Positions 44,401-54,402 of a stretch of 64,000 nucleotides of DNA are shown piece after piece. The position numbers and the translations under genes are program-made. The notes beneath the pieces are model-generated. The model was given only the letters and a program-made list of their open reading frames with translations, ran no database searches and was not told the origin of the DNA. The stretch's first letter is position 1, and each line of letters begins with the position of its first letter. Source of the stretch: Rhodocollybia butyracea (lineage: Eukaryota > Basidiomycota > Agaricomycetes > Agaricales > Omphalotaceae); the NCBI GenBank assembly GCA_015501585.1, contig JADNRY010000200.1:1-64000 (forward strand). Reading direction: 5' to 3'.

Positions 44401-47400
44401 AGTTCGGCTACGTCAAAATTCATGATCCGACGTGGCAGGCCCTTCTTGCTTTCCATAAACTACCGCCTCTACGGCGAAACAATATCATGGGAATGGTCCC
44501 GTATCCACAGGGAGCGCAAACCAAGGGATATAATAATGCGCCTACGTATACCGCAACAGCATGCACCAGCTGCAACACAGGAACAGGGTCTTGCCAGGAC
44601 AGAACCAGAGTTTGAGACCAAGTCCGACCGAATGGCAGAAATGATGCGGAACCACCATGAACAATTACAGTATGACGAGACTCCGCCAGATGGGGCAATC
44701 AGAGACCAGATAACCGACTCATTGCTAGCAAGAGTCAAAAAAGAACCATCTGAAGAACAAAAGCGGGACCTGAGTACACTGCTAACAGATGAAGATGTAG
44801 AACAAGCACTGAGACTATCAGCCAACTATAAGGCACCGGGACTAAATGGGATCCGATATGAAATCTGGAAAGTAATAAACGGTTGGTATCAGAATGCCAA
44901 AGCCCACCAGAAGGAAGCGTTCAATATAATTGTGACACTCCGACGAGTCTACAACAATATAGAAAAGAATGGGCTGATGGCGCTGACACGCCGAATTACG
45001 CTGTACGCCGAAATTCAAGCGAAATGTCATCATTTAAAAGACCCCGTGAAACACGTCACGTCACTACCTAGGGTACATTATGTATTAGACACTTTGAAGG
45101 TCCACTTCAGGTATCTAGTATGTAGAAACCCATTTGAAGGGAGATACACTATGTTTTAAGAGGCTACATTACTGTGCAAGGATGCATCGTTGACCCACAA
45201 ACTCAAAATCAATCAAATTGATTTACCTAGATTGATTTAGGCTTGCCAGATCTGAAGTCTATTCAATTAATACTACCTACTACAAAAAGTCCTATACAGG
45301 GATATACAAGACAGGATTAAAATAGATGAAGAGAGACAAATGAGGGCAAGCATAATGCGAACCCATATCCGTTTAAAGTAAGAGAATCGAAGCACTGGTT
45401 CCCTGGAACGAACTACAGAGAGAAACTAGACGATTAGTGATGAATTAGGCGCCGGGGATCAAAGTGGCCCGGCGCCGGCAGTAAAAGAAAGGCGGGGCGC
45501 GTCCTAGCGACATGCCTATAATAAAATTTATTCGGACCGACCTACGGGACGGTCCACATGTATACAAGTACCCGGTAGGACCCGGGAGGAGAAGAGAAAA
45601 GGGGAGATACGGAACGACGCCGCAAACTTGAACCGCGGGACGGACGGACCGCCCGGCGCTTAAAGCGCATCAGAGTCGAACCACTCATCGGGAATGCATC
45701 GTTCTTCCCTCCCCTCCGTTACTTATTAAATAAAAGATGTAGAAAAGGTGTAATATGGGTAGAGGACCCATGAGACAATGATATAGAGCCCTGGGGAAAG
45801 TGTAGGAACCAGGAGAACACTTACAAGCTCACTTATGGCTTAAAAGGGCAACATGAGATTTATCTTCTTGGCTCTTGGCAAGCCAAGAGAGTCTTACCAA
45901 CCCATGGTACCTTAATTAAGAAAATTTCAAGGACCTAGGAGTATAAAAAGGCAAGAAAATGAAGAGAAAAGGATTCTTTCTTACCCCCACCAGGTGTAGC
46001 AGCTCCTTATCAGGCTACTACTAAAAGATTGAATTGATATAAAACTGGGATTTACAGAGAGAAATTGACAAGCAATTGAACTTGAGTAAAGAGACAGAAA
46101 GAGATTCAGTGTGAACTGAGTGCAGAGAAGTTAAGACAAAGACTTAGAAAGAACTTTGAATATTATTTTCAAACCACAGTTAGGCTGCAGTCAGAGCTCT
46201 GTCTGAGTTATAGGGACACCCTCTGGTCAGTTGTGACTTGTGTTAATTTGTGATTTTACCAAGGGACTTAGGAATAGTATTTGTTTGACAGCTCAGAGCT
46301 TGGGGATCAGCTTAAATAAGTCTGTACTTTGAAAGGGAAGGCACTTAGTGAAATAACACTCAGTGTAGCAAGGAAGCACTTGAATAGATTGAAGTTTTAA
46401 ATAAATATTATTTGGCTGAACTAAAAACCCGAACTGAGTAATAAGTTGTGTGTGTGTTTGGTGTGGTTGTGTAAGCCATTTCTAAGTTCACCTCAGTTTA
46501 GACCTCTCAGCGCACTCCAAATTCTCAGAGAGCTGGATGTGCCCACTCTACAAGAAAAAACAACCGGGCAGAGATTGCAAACTACCGACCAATATCTCTC
46601 CTAAATTCTGACTATAAAATAATGACAAAAGCTCTTACTATAAAGCTGGCGAAAGCAGCCCCAGAACTCCTCAACCCCGCACAAGCCGGATTTGTACCAG
46701 GACAACATATATACGACCAGGTATGGCTTGCAAAGCTAGTGATTAATCTGGCCGAGGCCACGGAACAAGATGGGGCATTAGTAGCGTTAGACCAGGAGAA
46801 GGCTTATGACAAAATCAAACATGATTATCTATGGAAAACATTACACGCATATGGATTACCTGACCAGTTTATTAACACAGTCAAAGCACTGTACTCAAAC
46901 GCCTTCACAGTACTAATTGTGAATGGGGTGAAGAGCACCACCGGATATAAAGTCACAAGAGGGGTACGGCAGGGTGACCCCCTCTCATGCCTGCTATTTG
47001 ACCTTGCAATTGAGCCACTCGGAGAGGCACTCCGGTGCTCAGACCTAGAAGGGATGAAGATCCCAAATCAGGTGGACCGCTTGATCGCAACCTTTTTCGC
47101 TGATGATACAACAGTGTACCTGTCCAAAGAAGATGATTTTGGCACCCTTCAAGATATCTTAACTGAATGGTGTCTACCCTCAGGTGCAAAATTCAACATA
47201 AATAAAACTGAAATTATTCCAATTGGCTCCCTGGAACACAGGGACCAGATGCGTGAACAGCGCTTTATGAATGGCACTGATGGCACAAAAATACCGGACC
47301 ACATCAAAATCGCACAGGAGGGAGAAGCCATCCGCTCCCTTGGGGCCCTCATTGGTAATGGGGTTTGCCAAATGGAACCCTGGACAAGAGTCTTGGAAAA

Positions 47401-50330
47401 AATAGATCAATCACTAGACCGGTGGGAGAAGAGCATGCCCACAATGGAGGGCCGACGGCTCATCATTTCAATAGTCATTGGGGGCATGACACAGTATCTA
47501 GCAAAAGTACAAGGTATGCCTAACGAAATTGAGGATCGACTTGTGAAAAGGATAAAAAACTTCCTTTGGGCGGATAAGACCCATGTACGGGTAAGCAAAG
47601 AGACTGTAAATGCCCCAATTGAGAGTGGAGGACGCCAGGTACTAGACATCCTTGCACGAAATGAAGCAATAATGGTAACATGGCTCCAGTCCTACCTTAA
47701 TTTCACAGACAAACGAGCTACATGGGCTTATGTAGCAGATGCAATCATAGCAAATCATGTCCCAAGAAATAATGAGACACTGGATGATTGGTCTAAGATC
47801 AATATCTTCCTTCAATCATGGAACATGGAGAAAAAGCAATTACCCAAGGACCTACATGACATGATCAAAGTTGGGGAAAAGTACGGACTTAGAATGGAAG
47901 GCCTTGCCTTCTCCAGGGAAATATTATGACAGATGCCCATATGGCTACACAAGGAAGCAAATGGAATACGACGCCTCCATAAGAGCAAGGAAACTAGATG
48001 CCTCCGGGACAGGCACCATATCATAACAGTTGGGGAGGCAGAACAGCTAGCAAGAGCGGTAGGGACAGCCAGACATCAAAGACGGCGAGATTGCAGATGC
48101 GTTGCATGTGTCAGGATGAGACAGGATGGATGTGAGTGCCCATATAAGTGCATAACCAAGGCAAGGGAGCTCCTGCTAACACTACCGAACAAATGGAATC
48201 CAATGTCGAAGCACCCTGAAGACCTGGAACCTGACATACTGGAGAATGAGGAAACAGAAAATGAGAAGCTTTTTGACTGGCGGGTCACCACAAAAGGAAC
48301 CCTGGCAGATGCCTTCCGTATATTCACTGAGGGAGAAACTAACAATGAGACCCACACATTGGAGTGGGACCCCGACCGCCCAATTGAGACAATAAGATTA
48401 TACACCGATGGATCCTGTGCAAACAACAATAATGGGGAGCCTGAAGCAGGCGCAGGAATATACTCACCTGACAATGATGAACTCAACCAAGCAATCCGAA
48501 TCCCAAGCGAACTCAAACAAACCAACCAAACGGGGGAGATTATAAGCATCAAAGAAGGAGTGGAGAGTGCTGACCCAGACACTGACCTGAAAATAAGTAG
48601 TGACTCAAAGACATTTGTCCAAGGCCTGACCATACACCTGTCTAAGTGGGAAGATAAAGACTTTATTGGAATAGCCAACGAGAAGGAACTCCGGGCTACA
48701 GCTGCAAGCCTGCGGGAGCGCAGGGCAGCAACAAGCCTGAAATGGGTCAAAGGCCACAGCGGAATCGAAGGAAATGAACTGGCTGATGAGCTAGCAAGCG
48801 AGGGAAGAACGAAACAAACTGAAGACATAATAAACCTAGAAGTCAAACCGAAATACCGGATATCTGGAATTAAACTTAGCACGACGACACAATCCCTTGC
48901 ATACAAGGCCATCCGAAGACAGAAAATGAAAACAAAATCATATCGGGATCGACTAAAACGAAGGGCGACCCTGATTAACCTAGGCAGAGCAAGAGCCTGC
49001 GCAGAAGAAATCTCCGGGGGAGTTCCTTCGGAGGAGGCCTTATGGAAATCGATCCGACATAAAGACATTGGCAAGAAGATACAATATTTCCTATGGATGT
49101 CAATACATGATGCCTATAAAGTGGGATCCTACTGGGACAACATACCGGGTTATGAACCGCGAGGAGTATGTGCTCACTGCGGAACCACAGAATCTATGGA
49201 ACACATTCTATTGGAGTGTAGCTGCCCAGGCCAGGCCAAAATCTGGGAGTTAGCAGAAAAGCTATGGGAAAAACAAGGAACGAGTTGGGTGAAACCCACC
49301 TTTGGAACCATACTTGCATGTGGAACAACAAACCTCACAGATTCAGAAGGGAAGGCAAATCCCGGGGAATCACGGTTGTACAGGATACTTATCTCGGAGA
49401 GCACATACCTCATATGGAAGTTAAGGAATGAAAGAGTAATAAATGAGAAGGATGCACCGTCCATGAAAGAAATAAACAACCGTTGGCGCCCGACACTGGA
49501 AACGCGGCACCAAATTGACTACTTACTATCGTCGAGCAAATTTGGTCGGAGAAGAATGACCAAGGGCCTACTCAAAAGCACCTGGAAAAATGTAATCCAG
49601 GAGGATTTGGATCCCCTTCACATGGTTATGGAGGGGACTGGGGTTTTAGTGGTGTAGCGTACTGGGGTCTGAGCAAGTGGAGGTATATGTTTTCCTTTAT
49701 TCATGTTTATGCTAACTTATTAGGTGACGAGGGGAGAGACCCAGCGCGTAGTCCCACACGGGGCATCATTCAGATGCCTGTGCGTAAAGCATTTCCTCAG
49801 GGGTTTGATTTTCCAAAAAGTCGCTCGGCCTAGTGCCTTGCAAATTCTAACGGCCGGAAGGGGACAACCTTGTCGTCCACGGATGGTGCTCTGACGTTAT
49901 AGCGACGCAGGCAACGTTCCAAAAAAAAAAAAAAAAAAAAAAGTCCTTATGGCCTCGAAATGAGGGGTTTGGCTAACTGACAGAAATTTACAGTGGCATT
50001 GCTATCTGGCCCCACTCCCAATCCTGAGACTAAAACCGGTCAATCCTCTGAAGATAATGACAAAGGGGAATTGAGTGCGTTCTTTAGTCACTTTCTCGTT
50101 GTCTCTATCTTATGTCTTTGTTTATAGTTGTTGCACCTGGGTGCTTTTGTGCATGCTCTCTCTGCATCTGCAAATGTCATGCCAACGGGCCTCCCAGCAA
50201 CACTGACCCCAGTGCTGACACTACATCTGTGACCTTGGGCTCCGGCCCCTTGTCTGAAGCTCCCTCGGTCTCCGACCTCTCTCTCTCATCAGATGCTCCC
50301 AGATTGGGTCCATCAGGAAAAGCACTCTAG
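32411..50330 (+). CDS. Small host gene whose first intron holds a LINE
   Basis: Three exons: 32411-32504, 49994-50074 and 50128-50330, giving 378 nt (125 residues plus stop). Intron 1 starts GTAAGT at 32505 and ends TTACAG at 49993. It contains the LINE 32520-49942, flanked by a GTCCTTATGGC duplication. Without the LINE the intron is 55 nt, with branch-like GGCTAAC before the acceptor. Intron 2 (50075-50127) is 53 nt, GTGCGT to TTATAG. The joined protein begins MPTITINKDMYQALSSLALA, passes the first junction in LTTLG-L-MALLSGPTPNPE and the second in KGEL-I-VAPGCF. It has an unusual alternating-cysteine stretch (CFCACSLCICKC) and a Ser/Pro/acidic tail. No family is recognised. That it is still spliced over 17.5 kb is unproven. 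Exon agreement in frame at both junctions is what supports the model. Confidence 0.6.
33166..34815 (+). pseudogene. LINE ORF1 remnant, gag-like, one zinc knuckle
   Basis: The N-terminal part begins at ATG 33166, has an in-frame TGA at 33388-33390 (CGT-TGA-GGG) and continues IDSDEEGPVESLEGLNIDD in the same frame. Frame changes follow around 33680-33760 and 34030. The C-terminal portion (34030-34815) is a continuous 261-residue stretch with TTNLYDGPLTALYEIKKRND and a zinc knuckle CTLCKSDSHSTHGC (CX2CX4HX4C) near the end, consistent with an RNA-binding LINE ORF1p. The region upstream (32520-33165) is the LINE 5' region, with acidic and basic low-complexity phrases but no intact ORF. Confidence 0.6.
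34816..35379 (+). other. LINE ORF1-ORF2 junction region, unresolved
   Basis: No clear coding sequence. The LINE reading should resume just after the LTR element at 39904. Part of this stretch may be another insert, because the remaining LINE length is unusually large. Confidence 0.4.
35380..35632 (-). repeat. 3' LTR of gag-only element
   Basis: 253 bp, nearly identical to 39646-39898 (a handful of substitutions, for example TGATACT/CAATACT and GTAATGG/GTAACGG). Contains an AT-rich TTTATTATATAATTAATAAT segment. Confidence 0.9.
35633..35643 (-). promoter_or_regulatory. Polypurine tract
   Basis: GGTGGGGAGGG on the minus strand lies directly before the 3' LTR; it would prime plus-strand DNA synthesis. 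Confidence 0.75.
37926..38060. promoter_or_regulatory. Cluster of five TGASTCA motifs
   Basis: Four TGACTCA (37926, 37985, 38026, 38054) and one TGAGTCA (37960) lie 45-180 bp upstream of a TATA-like TATATAAG. The intervening words AGTCATTGCACAG also occur, in variant form, in the solo LTR at 4636-5017. Confidence 0.45.
38212..38574. repeat. Nine hairpin units with conserved loop and covarying stems
   Basis: The core TTGTTGAGCTATCTCC (variants TCGAGC, AACTCC) occurs nine times at 35-50 bp spacing. In most units the flanks pair with each other while differing between units: TTATTATTT/AAATAATAA (38548 unit), ATTCAC/GTGAAT (38303 unit), TTGCCACT/AGTTGCAA (38343 unit), TGTATCTT/AAGCTACA (38223 unit). 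This is the pattern of a structured RNA or DNA hairpin family. Function unknown. Confidence 0.7.
39646..39898 (-). repeat. 5' LTR of gag-only element
   Basis: 253 bp, paired with 35380-35632. An apparent ATG at 39843 reading into the LINE ORF2 remnant lies inside this LTR and is not a real start. Confidence 0.9.
39904..41537 (+). pseudogene. LINE ORF2 remnant, part 1: endonuclease
   Basis: Open reading continues from the LTR boundary. After a Ser/Pro/Asn-rich leader of about 150 residues comes an APE-type endonuclease/exonuclease/phosphatase domain: FGALNIRGHG, VVGEAHLD, ILAIYAPNSS, LMLGDLNMVEEALDRSP, SRIDRIYV and STDHELVTV. These are the Asn, Glu, Asp-Asn and Asp-His positions needed for cutting target DNA. 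The linker to the reverse transcriptase (Lys/Arg-rich helices) ends SSSRSKANY at the TIR element insertion and continues at 44464. Confidence 0.8.
41538..44456. mobile_element. TIR element, copy B, in LINE ORF2
   Basis: Long imperfect terminal inverted repeats (41538 to about 41850, and about 44100-44456) begin TATGGAAAGCAAGAAGGGCC and end with its complement. Flanked by AAACTAC (41531-41537 and 44457-44463); the outermost A is shared, so the duplication is 6-7 bp. Removing element and duplication restores the LINE reading frame. Without its own nested MITE it is about 2.1 kb and encodes no recognised transposase. The long TIR and a 6-7 bp duplication do not identify a superfamily unambiguously. 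Confidence 0.85.
41901..42685. mobile_element. 785-bp hAT-like MITE with ACCGT/ACGGT repeats
   Basis: Termini TAGGGCTTACCACCGTGACC (left) and, in complement, TAGGGCTTACCACCGTACCG (right). An exact 8-bp duplication TGCATGTA lies at 41893-41900 and 42686-42693. Copy A shows the empty site at about 8605-8625. More than twenty ACCGT/ACGGT words crowd the outer 200 bp at both ends. TAGGG termini with an 8-bp duplication fit hAT. Confidence 0.85.
44464..44988 (+). pseudogene. LINE ORF2 remnant, part 2: start of RT
   Basis: After removal of the TIR element the frame runs KANY into RLYGETISWEWSRIHRERKP without a break. It includes ALRLSANYKAPGLNGIRYEIWK, the first conserved RT block, and stops making sense after NGLMALT (44988), where the next insert begins. 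Confidence 0.8.
44989..46518. mobile_element. Unresolved insert in LINE RT domain
   Basis: The LINE coding sequence breaks between NGLMALT and FSESWMCPLY. The inserted 1.5 kb includes a GC-rich block with the inverted pair GGCGCCGGG/CCCGGCGCC (45451-45479). From about 45800 to 46510 it resembles an LTR: starts TGTAGGAACC, has GTATAAAAAGG at about 45952 and AATAAATATTATT at about 46402, and ends CTCTCA. No direct repeat could be matched, so it may be a rearranged or truncated LTR element. Confidence 0.5.
46519..49657 (+). pseudogene. LINE ORF2 remnant, part 3: RT core, RNase H, zinc motif
   Basis: Resumes FSESWMCPLYKKK, then a one-base frameshift near 46570-46580 leads into EIANYRPISLLNSDYK. 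RT motifs: LVALDQEKAYDKI, RGVRQGDPLSCLLF and the catalytic FADDTT. An in-frame TGA at 47927-47929 (IL-stop-QMPIWLHKEANG) interrupts the protein. RNase H (about 48395-48810) has LYTDGSC, a Glu, KISSDSK and WVKGHSGIEGNELADELA. The C-terminal CAHCGTTESMEHILLEC is a CX2CX8HX4C-type zinc motif. Reading ends at TAG 49655-49657. The order matches the LINE at 10617-16766, but sequence and insertion age are different. Confidence 0.85.
49921..49953 (+). repeat. LINE poly(A) and 3' target duplication
   Basis: 22 A followed by GTCCTTATGGC, the same as 32509-32519. Confidence 0.85.
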
Positions 50331-50749
50331 GCTCAAGTGGATTTAAAGTCTGCTCATGTTTGAGCAACTGCAAAGCCTCCACTTGAGCACCCCAAGTCCC
50401 TCAAGTCATCCCAGGTCAGCCCAGGTCAGCCCAAGGTTGGAGTCCAGCCATTCATTAGCTCCAGTGCACTCAAGTTCACCTTCTTCCTGCCTTAGCACAC
50501 TCAGGATAAGGAGAGTTTGTAGTACAGGCTTGAGCGTGCTCAGATGTCACCTTAGCTGACTCAAGTATCATCCATTGAAAGCTAGAATTTAAGCAAACTC
50601 AACAGCTCTAAGTAGACTCAAGCAGTATAAGTAATTGAATTAAACTACCAAAATCAAACATTGATCACGATCGAAGTCTTATTTTACACACAATCACAAT
50701 CACAATCGAGAAAGTCAGTGAACAAAAAAAAATCCATAGCATAAAACAA
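50331..50749. other. Noncoding, CTCAAG/TTGAGC-rich
   Basis: Words such as GCTCAAGT, CTTGAGC and ACTCAAGT recur about ten times. Related TTGAG/CTCAAG-rich sequence is at 62160-62560. No gene. Confidence 0.5.
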
Positions 50750-51794
50750 CTACGAGTCCTTGTATATAGTTTTATAAGTGTAAACAGATAGCCAATTATT
50801 AATAAAAAAAGAATAATCAACTGTATCTAAAACATTAGATGAGGTCAAAGCAGAGATATTTTTGACCTTACGAAAATTTGGTATAATCATGCAGGACTGG
50901 CGTATGTTAGATAACGGTATGATGGACCAAGTAAGGGTCCTAGGTTTTTGTATGGATGCCATATTATGAGTGGTACGTGCAGCATCTGAAATCGTTGGAG
51001 AAGTGAACCATTCTATGTAAGCAAGAGCAGTCTTAGGCCAGGCTAAGGGAGCGGAAGACTTGTGAGACCCAATGAGAGAAAGATTAATGGGTAAACAAAA
51101 GATAACTTTGATACGACCAATGCGAGTACCTAAAATGAAAAGAATATATCAGCATAGGAATTGTGCAAATGAAATTGACTAGTAACCTTCAAGACTGACA
51201 CTCTCAGCCTCCTCACTAGTCATTACAATGACAGTATCAAATCGCCCACCATTCAGTGGTGAGGCTTTCACAACATCTTTCAAGTCAACACCCTCCTCCA
51301 GTCGTTCTGGTGAAAACTGGAACAAATAATAAACATCTAAGCATTCAAATGGTAATACCCGAGTACATGCCTCACGAACAGAAGCATTGGTGGCGGACGG
51401 TTTGAACATTTCAAGATATGCCTTCAGATCTTGCGTGAATGAAGGAACACGATGGGTTTTTTCAATGGCTGTTATTAATTTGTTGGGGGCAGTGGGAAAC
51501 TTGGGAAGAAGGATATTAGATGAGAGTGGGGGAGGTGGTAAGATAGTCAAAGTAGCGGAAGAAGACCCAGATGAAGCAGCGGCAAGTGATTGTTGCTCTA
51601 GATTCCATGCAAGTTCTTGATTGAAGGACTGGACGTTCTCTTGCCGCGAAAGCCACCGCGTCATCTGGGGGAACTCATCACGTTTGTTAGAAGCCCTCCA
51701 TCCTTTCTTGGCAAAATTGATATGGAAACGTTCAAACATCTCGGTGTTGTAATTATCGGTGGTACCAAAAAATCGAATAGATTTGAAATATCCA
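50750..51794 (-). pseudogene. Plavaka transposase, C-terminal part
   Basis: Plavaka transposases belong to the KDZ-related cut-and-paste enzymes of agaricomycetes and are usually near 900-1000 residues. Here the C-terminal part reads YFKSIRFFGTTDNYNTEMFE, RASNKRDEFPQMTRWLSRQE, a Ser/Pro linker and FECLDVYYLFQFSPE. It continues across an intron (51186-51130, GTTACT to TTTAG) into TRIGRIKVIFCLPINLSLIG, WSIIPLSNIRQSCMIIPNF and TSSNVLDTVDYSFFINNW, ending at TAG 50750-50752. The upstream coding sequence is lost at about 51794, where repeat C begins. The apparent Met-Gln-Asp-Gly start at 51922 lies inside that repeat and is spurious. Confidence 0.75.
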
Positions 51795-54402
51795 CCATGA
51801 TCATGATGAAATGTTGTAATTGTACAATGATCATGGAGTAAGATTGTAATTGAGTCATGATCACTGTGATGGTCTGAGTTTTTCCCATGATCACTCTGGA
51901 AATGTGCAAAGCCATCTTGCAAATTACCTTATCTCCAAACTTGATGTTAGAAAGTTCTACCTTTCAATCATGGCTGTGATCATTGTATGGTTTTTCTGAT
52001 TATTGGTTTTGCGCAGAGAGAGACTAAGACTGTGATTACATATGGATTAATAAGTAGCATGATCATTCCAGACCAAATGAATGATAACAGTGGGCTGTGT
52101 CATATGGCAGCTACCGTGTACAATTACAGCCATATGCTCTCTGGGCTTGATGAACATTATGCTCAGGACCCTAGCCTCCATTATAGGGGTGTAGTTGTGA
52201 GTGACCTACTAATAACAATGTTTTTGACCAATGACCAATGTGCCAACACAATGAACAAAGTATTGAGCCTCAGCCCAGCCCTAGCCGGAACTCCTGAGCC
52301 CGGTCCCCAGCACCCACTTCACACATTACTACTCAGAATCAGAATTGTACCCACCTCTTAATCGGGCTATTGAGGGAGTGAACACATATTGTATAGAGTA
52401 GTTCAAAGTAATACAGAGTTTTTGTTAAATATAAGCACTGGCTGCTGGTTTGGTTGTAGTGGACTCAGTGTTTGATACTTTTTGATCTGTTGATCTGCTT
52501 TGATGTGGAATATTTTTCCCTCAAAACCTAATTCAATGTTACATGCTTCAATGGACTGGTGCAGTCCTATGGGCATTGGGGATTGCCCATCAGTATCTGC
52601 GTCACAACTGTAACTTGATGCGGTTGACTGTCAGAGCTATAATTAGTAATGATTGTATTGTAGTCTCTACAGAAACTTTCTCAAGACTGTGATTAGTATG
52701 AGTACCAAACTTTTGCCAAATTTGCTGATTGATCATACACTAGTGGGATCCAAAATGCTCAAATCAACAATCTGGACATGGCTAGGAACCAAGCCATTTG
52801 AAGCATACAGTAAGATATGGGTAGCAGCCTTGCAAGGTAGCAGCTGGACTCCTGACTAGTCACTACTTACTCTGTACTACTCACTGAAATAGTTCAGCTA
52901 CTTCTATGGCTTTGAATGTACACAGTTACAGTGTAGATTCTTCCAGGAGGTCCATGTAGTTAGTTGTTAGAGCACATGCTGTTGCTCGGTAGTCTCGCTA
53001 CTTACGTACATTACCTAATCTAATCGTTCTTGTTCCTTGACCACCATGTCGTTGCGGTTGTGAGTGTCGACAGTCTCGTTTGTATCAACATTAGTTGCCT
53101 CAGTGCTTCATTTTGAAGTACAACATAATTTGTATTGACGGTATTATGTATACCACACTCCTTCAGGTGCAGCACTGGATGATGGCACTCAGTGATACCA
53201 CAAAGGCTATAGGGTTGGGCTAGGTCACAAACCGCTGGAACTGGCTACTAAGCACCTCCTTCATGGCGTGGATCATGAGTGCCAGGGCTTACCAAAATCC
53301 TCAGGCTCATGCAGCTGCCTCATCCCAACGTGTAAGTCCCAAACTTACCCCAGGAAGCTATTGAGGTCACTGGTCAGTATAAATCAACATGTGGAAGTTG
53401 AATACCTCATCTATAGTGTACAAAATTCATATGCTGTGATAGTTCTTGGATTGCCTGTATGCTATTAATGTAATGTCGACAAGATATCAATGGCTGTTTG
53501 AGCTATTCATGGTGACTAACCATGCCTAGCCGCTAGCTCACAAATTGACCACTGTTAATCAATTGTGTTGCTAAAGTCTACTTAATATATGTGCGGAATT
53601 TGGCCATCTAAATTAGCGCCCTGAGCCCCGGCTCTTAAAAATCTGCTGAGCCCCCATGAGCCTTGGAGACGGCTCCGGCCAGGGCTGGCACATCACTACT
53701 GCTGATTTTCCAGCCCACTAGTAGCCTTCCAAAAGTGTAGGGCTGTTGATGGTACAGTGGACTAAGTGCTTCTGAATACTCATCACAACTGATCGGCTTC
53801 AAATCCCGGGCCGGTTTTCCGAATGTGCAATATTGCACTTTCTTTGTCATCAACACGCACTCCCATGCACTCCGGACCATTTTTCTGGTTTGTTGACTTG
53901 GGTGCTGGGTTAAACACAGCAGTAACCGTAGTGCAGAATGTGCCATGGAGGTCCAGAGAAGTATGGTATGAGTCCTGTAGATCATATGGTTCAGTCACAG
54001 TGGTAATCCCTAAGCATTGCGGCATCTTTGTATACTAGTTTGAGCAATTAAGATTTAAGAAGAGGGATTTGGATAGGTCTCCAAATTGGATGTGATAGGC
54101 CCAAGTGACTGACTCTCCAAGCTCTTGGTAGGCATTTCTGATGGTGTGTATCCATGTGTCTGGTTGAGGCGTTGACCTGGAAAGAATACACAAGTCATCT
54201 CACTACAAACACAACAGTGTTTTTTCAGATTTGTGTTTGTATTGCGTGATCATTGGCAAATTATGCACTGAGTATATTATTACATCATCCTGTCATGATC
54301 ATGGCACAAAGACTAGGGATTCAGTGTGATTATGATGGGTATTTCAATGTCATGAGCTGCACAAACACAATTTACTTTTGTCCAATAAGGACACCCATAC
54401 AC
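51795..54402. mobile_element. Repeat C copy plus insertion, replacing Plavaka core
   Basis: 51925-52162 and 54066-54402 match the two halves of 22938-23640. The flanking 51795-51924 (ATGATCATG-rich) belongs to the same repeat. The 1.9 kb between (52163-54065) is an additional insertion. Together they occupy the place of about 350-450 codons of Plavaka coding sequence, which is missing. Confidence 0.65.
52163..54065. mobile_element. 1.9-kb insertion inside repeat C
   Basis: Absent from the copy at 22938-23640, where GAACATTAT runs directly into GGATAGGTCTCC. The interior is noncoding, with GAGCCC-rich segments near 52260-52320 and 53620-53700 (the latter ending GGCTGGCACATCACTA) like 24880-25034. 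No clean duplication or TIR was identified. Confidence 0.5.

Larger units (their letters stand above)
32520..49942 (+). mobile_element. Second LINE, degenerate, with nested insertions
   Basis: A non-LTR retrotransposon spanning 17.4 kb because other elements sit inside it: an LTR element (35380-39898), a TIR element (41538-44456) and an unresolved insert (about 44989-46518). It ends in 22 A (49921-49942). GTCCTTATGGC occurs at its 5' boundary (32509-32519) and directly after the tail (49943-49953); the A residues next to it are shared with the tail. ORF1 (33166-34815) is frameshifted. ORF2 is in three separated pieces and contains at least one stop and one frameshift. Subtracting known inserts leaves about 8.4 kb, rather long for this type, so a further insert may be hidden near 34.8-35.4 kb. 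Confidence 0.8.

Noticed and set aside
45445..45485. tRNA primer-binding site suggested by GGCGCCGGGGATC
   Set aside because: It reads like a tRNA 3' end but is part of a short inverted repeat and is not placed directly after a proven LTR.
51179..51922. ORF starting Met-Gln-Asp-Gly at 51922 as the N terminus of a protein
   Set aside because: The first 43 codons (His/Asp-rich) are read through ATGATCATG repeats of repeat C. Real Plavaka similarity starts at about 51794.
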